Shown: positions 39,736 through 40,747 of the stretch, one piece after another
Position numbering within the stretch: position 1 is the stretch's first letter
How the letters are laid out: every line of letters begins with the position of its first letter
Assembly: GCF_000739555.1 (NCBI RefSeq)
Contig: NZ_BBJN01000003.1
Span: 1-40,747 of the forward strand
Reading direction: 5' to 3'
DNA from: Halolamina rubra
GTDB lineage: Archaea > Halobacteriota > Halobacteria > Halobacteriales > Haloferacaceae
Length of the DNA stretch: 40,747 nt
Made by a program: the position numbers and the translations under genes
Notes under the pieces: model-generated
The model's database searches: none
Told to the model about the DNA's origin: nothing
What the model saw: only the letters and a program-made list of their open reading frames with translations

Positions 39736-39844
39736 GCCGACTCACCTCCGTCCCGTTCGACCGTACTACTGTAACTTACCAAGTTCATATGTGTATGTGA
39801 TGTATGTATATGCATAGTGGAGTAGTGAGGGACGGCGTCGTGCA
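39736..39844. promoter_or_regulatory. AT-rich promoter/operator upstream of MCM
   Basis: This 109-base gap is the most AT-rich patch in the right half (39771-39816). It holds a dyad AACTT/AAGTT (39773-39777 and 39781-39785), outer arms ACTACT (39765-39770) and AGTAGT (39821-39826), a run of TATGT-like units, and the palindrome TATGCATA (39809-39816). It probably carries the MCM promoter and a regulator site, and could also serve as a duplex-unwinding element. Confidence 0.6.
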
Positions 39845-40372
39845 TCACTCACCACCCCCGTCGCCGAATCCGGTCCAAACGCGATCCGCGTGCATCGCGT
39901 CTTGGAACGCGTAGTCCGGCACCTCCGGGTTCCGTTCCTGCAGCTCCTCGATGACTTCTTCCGGTTCCATCTCGGCCGTGTTCGCCGCGCGCTTGACGCC
40001 GGGATGGTCCGGCCAGATGTGTGTCCCGTCGCGGAGTTGCGTCTCCAGCGCCTCGAGGTGGCCTTCGTACTTGTCCTGGCGCGAGGTATGCTTCGAGAGC
40101 TTCTCCTCCAGGCGCGTCTCGCGGCGCTCGAGCTCTTCGAGTTCAGCCTGCAGTTCGCGGATCTGCCGCCGCGTGTCGTCCTTTTCGTCGCGGACGCGCT
40201 CTAGCTCCCGTCGGACGGTGTCGTGCTCGGCGGCTTCCTCGCCGAACGCGATCCGCTGGTAGAGGCTACGAACCTCCTCGCTCAGTTCCCCGTGCTCGGT
40301 CCGATCCTGAGCGGCGTCGCGAACGTGGCTCGGAACCCGGTGGGTGACGCGGACGTGATCGTCGCCGCTCAT
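39845..40372 (-). CDS. Coiled-coil protein with RHH-like start
   Basis: A 175-aa protein. The first 45 residues (DDHVRVTHRVPSHVRDAAQD, then EEVRSLYQRIAFG) recall a ribbon-helix-helix DNA-binding unit. Residues about 48-120 are a long coiled coil (RRELERVRDEKDDTRRQIRE, EELERRETRLEEKLSKHTSR). The C-terminal part has a helical domain (EMEPEEVIEELQERNPEVPD) and a Gly-rich tail. It precedes MCM, so a regulator or a helicase-loading/DNA-bridging factor is possible. No family is assigned. Confidence 0.72.
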   Translation of the reverse strand: MSGDDHVRVTHRVPSHVRDAAQDRTEHGELSEEVRSLYQRIAFGEEAAEHDTVRRELERVRDEKDDTRRQIRELQAELEELERRETRLEEKLSKHTSRQDKYEGHLEALETQLRDGTHIWPDHPGVKRAANTAEMEPEEVIEELQERNPEVPDYAFQDAMHADRVWTGFGDGGGE

Positions 40373-40497
40373 CGTCCCACCCGCTCTGTGACGGGGTAGT
40401 CGTTGACGTGGTCCTCACAGACGGCCCGGCGGCCGTGCTCGGGATGGGCGATGAACGCGACGACGTCGCCGCTGCAGCCGGAACAGCCACAGGGCAT
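40369..40497 (-). CDS. Cysteine-rich microprotein, first gene of right operon
   Basis: A 42-aa protein starting MPCGCSGCSGDVVAFIAHPE. Cys at 3, 5, 8 and a later VCEDH give a small zinc-binding unit. It overlaps the coiled-coil gene by four bases (ATGA) and is the first gene inside attR, about 100 bases from the core. Unknown function. Confidence 0.58.
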   Translation of the reverse strand: MPCGCSGCSGDVVAFIAHPEHGRRAVCEDHVNDYPVTERVGR

Positions 40498-40595
40498 CAG
40501 GCGCTCACCCCCGCGGCTTCAGGTCCAGATAGTGATACGTTGGTAGTGCCGCGGCTCCCCGGTTGGGAGGCGACACATGACAACAAAATGTTGTA
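40498..40595. promoter_or_regulatory. Right-end non-coding strip beside attR
   Basis: Between the first right-end gene and attR I see no credible gene. A dyad ACAACA/TGTTGT (40580-40585 and 40589-40594, centre AAA) ends two bases from the core and could be a recombinase site or a tRNA trailer signal. Further in, CCGCGGC and GCCGCGG (near 40513 and 40549) form inverted arms. The promoter of the right operon probably lies here on the minus strand. Confidence 0.45.
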
Positions 40596-40746
40596 TGGCC
40601 GGGGCGGGCTCCGAACCCGCGATCTCCGCATGACCCAGGTCCGAGGCTCGGCGGGCCCCGTGGGCGCTGCGGATCTTCCAAGGCGTACCGCACCGAATCT
40701 CGATACCCTATGAGTGCGGCGCTATGTCCAGCTAAGCCACCCGGCC
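40596..40746 (-). tRNA. Elongator tRNA-Met (CAT) with intron
   Basis: On the minus strand, acceptor arms GGCCGGG (40740-40746) and CCCGGCC (40597-40603) pair perfectly. The T arm is GCGGG/CCCGC with loop TTCGGAG. The anticodon stem CCGCA/TGCGG carries loop C-T-CAT-A-A once a 77-base intron (40632-40708) is removed after position 37. Discriminator A is at 40596 and CCA is not encoded. Elongator tRNA-Met of Haloferax is known to have an intron of similar size at this place. The 3' end serves as the virus attachment site and is restored by the viral copy. Confidence 0.92.
40597..40616. repeat. attR: attR: 20-bp core within tRNA-Met 3' end
   Basis: Identical to 115-134. It covers the 3' acceptor strand and part of the T arm, so integration keeps the tRNA gene whole. 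The provirus extends to its left, and the distance between corresponding bases of the two copies is 40,482. Confidence 0.9.
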
Positions 40747-40747
40747 G

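Noticed and set aside
40505..40693. Minus-strand frame across attR and the tRNA intron
   Set aside because: It overlaps the tRNA gene and has no coding character.
1..40747. CRISPR array, insertion sequence, rRNA
   Set aside because: No regularly spaced repeats, no transposase or terminal inverted repeats of an IS, and no rRNA-like segment were seen.

Overview
The window holds one complete integrated genome of a tailed virus (Caudoviricetes) of a halophilic archaeon, with a few bases of host on each side. Signs of a haloarchaeal host are the very high GC content, the strongly acidic proteins, the many microproteins with start-stop overlaps, an archaeal MCM helicase, an Hjc-type resolvase, PhiH1-repressor-like winged-helix proteins and an intron-bearing elongator tRNA-Met gene. 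A 20-bp direct repeat (115-134 and 40597-40616) copies the 3' end of that tRNA gene. It marks attL and attR, so the excised circle would be 40,482 bp.

Layout from left to right. (1) 1-1424: host flank, attL and the integrase gene. (2) 1397-5872 (minus): a tightly overlapping early operon headed by a PadR-type regulator, carrying helix-hairpin-helix, zinc and membrane proteins. (3) 5873-6374: divergent control region and a small winged-helix regulator (plus). (4) 6375-6757: a 383-bp gene-free segment with iterated motifs and strong hairpins. (5) 6758-8956 (minus): a nine-gene operon of small proteins (zinc ribbon, MazG-like, SWIM zinc finger). (6) 8957-10264: operator-like dyads and a three-gene plus-strand operon with a winged-helix regulator and a J-domain-like protein. 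(7) 10265-32723 (minus): the late morphogenesis genes. Read in the direction of transcription they are TerS, TerL, portal with a KTSC-like domain, protease/scaffold, major capsid protein, head-tail connectors, tail tube, tail assembly chaperones, tape measure, distal tail proteins, CFI-box protein, receptor-binding tail fibre and an FnIII/J-like tail protein. A tyrosine recombinase (plus) lies beside the tail fibre, and a small membrane protein gene (plus) is inserted within the late operon. (8) 32840-40497 (minus): small membrane and zinc proteins, a metallophosphoesterase, regulators, the Hjc-like resolvase, MCM helicase and a coiled-coil DNA-binding candidate. (9) attR and the tRNA-Met gene.

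No sheath protein is recognised, the tape measure is short, and a tail-tube-like protein is present, so a siphovirus-like particle is the likeliest form (inference). Replication probably relies on the viral MCM plus host initiator and polymerase, because no Orc1/Cdc6 or DNA polymerase gene is seen. The points most worth following are the second recombinase next to a tail fibre whose C-terminal part has a different base composition, and the set of large hairpins with related TGCAA-containing loops around 5917-6737.
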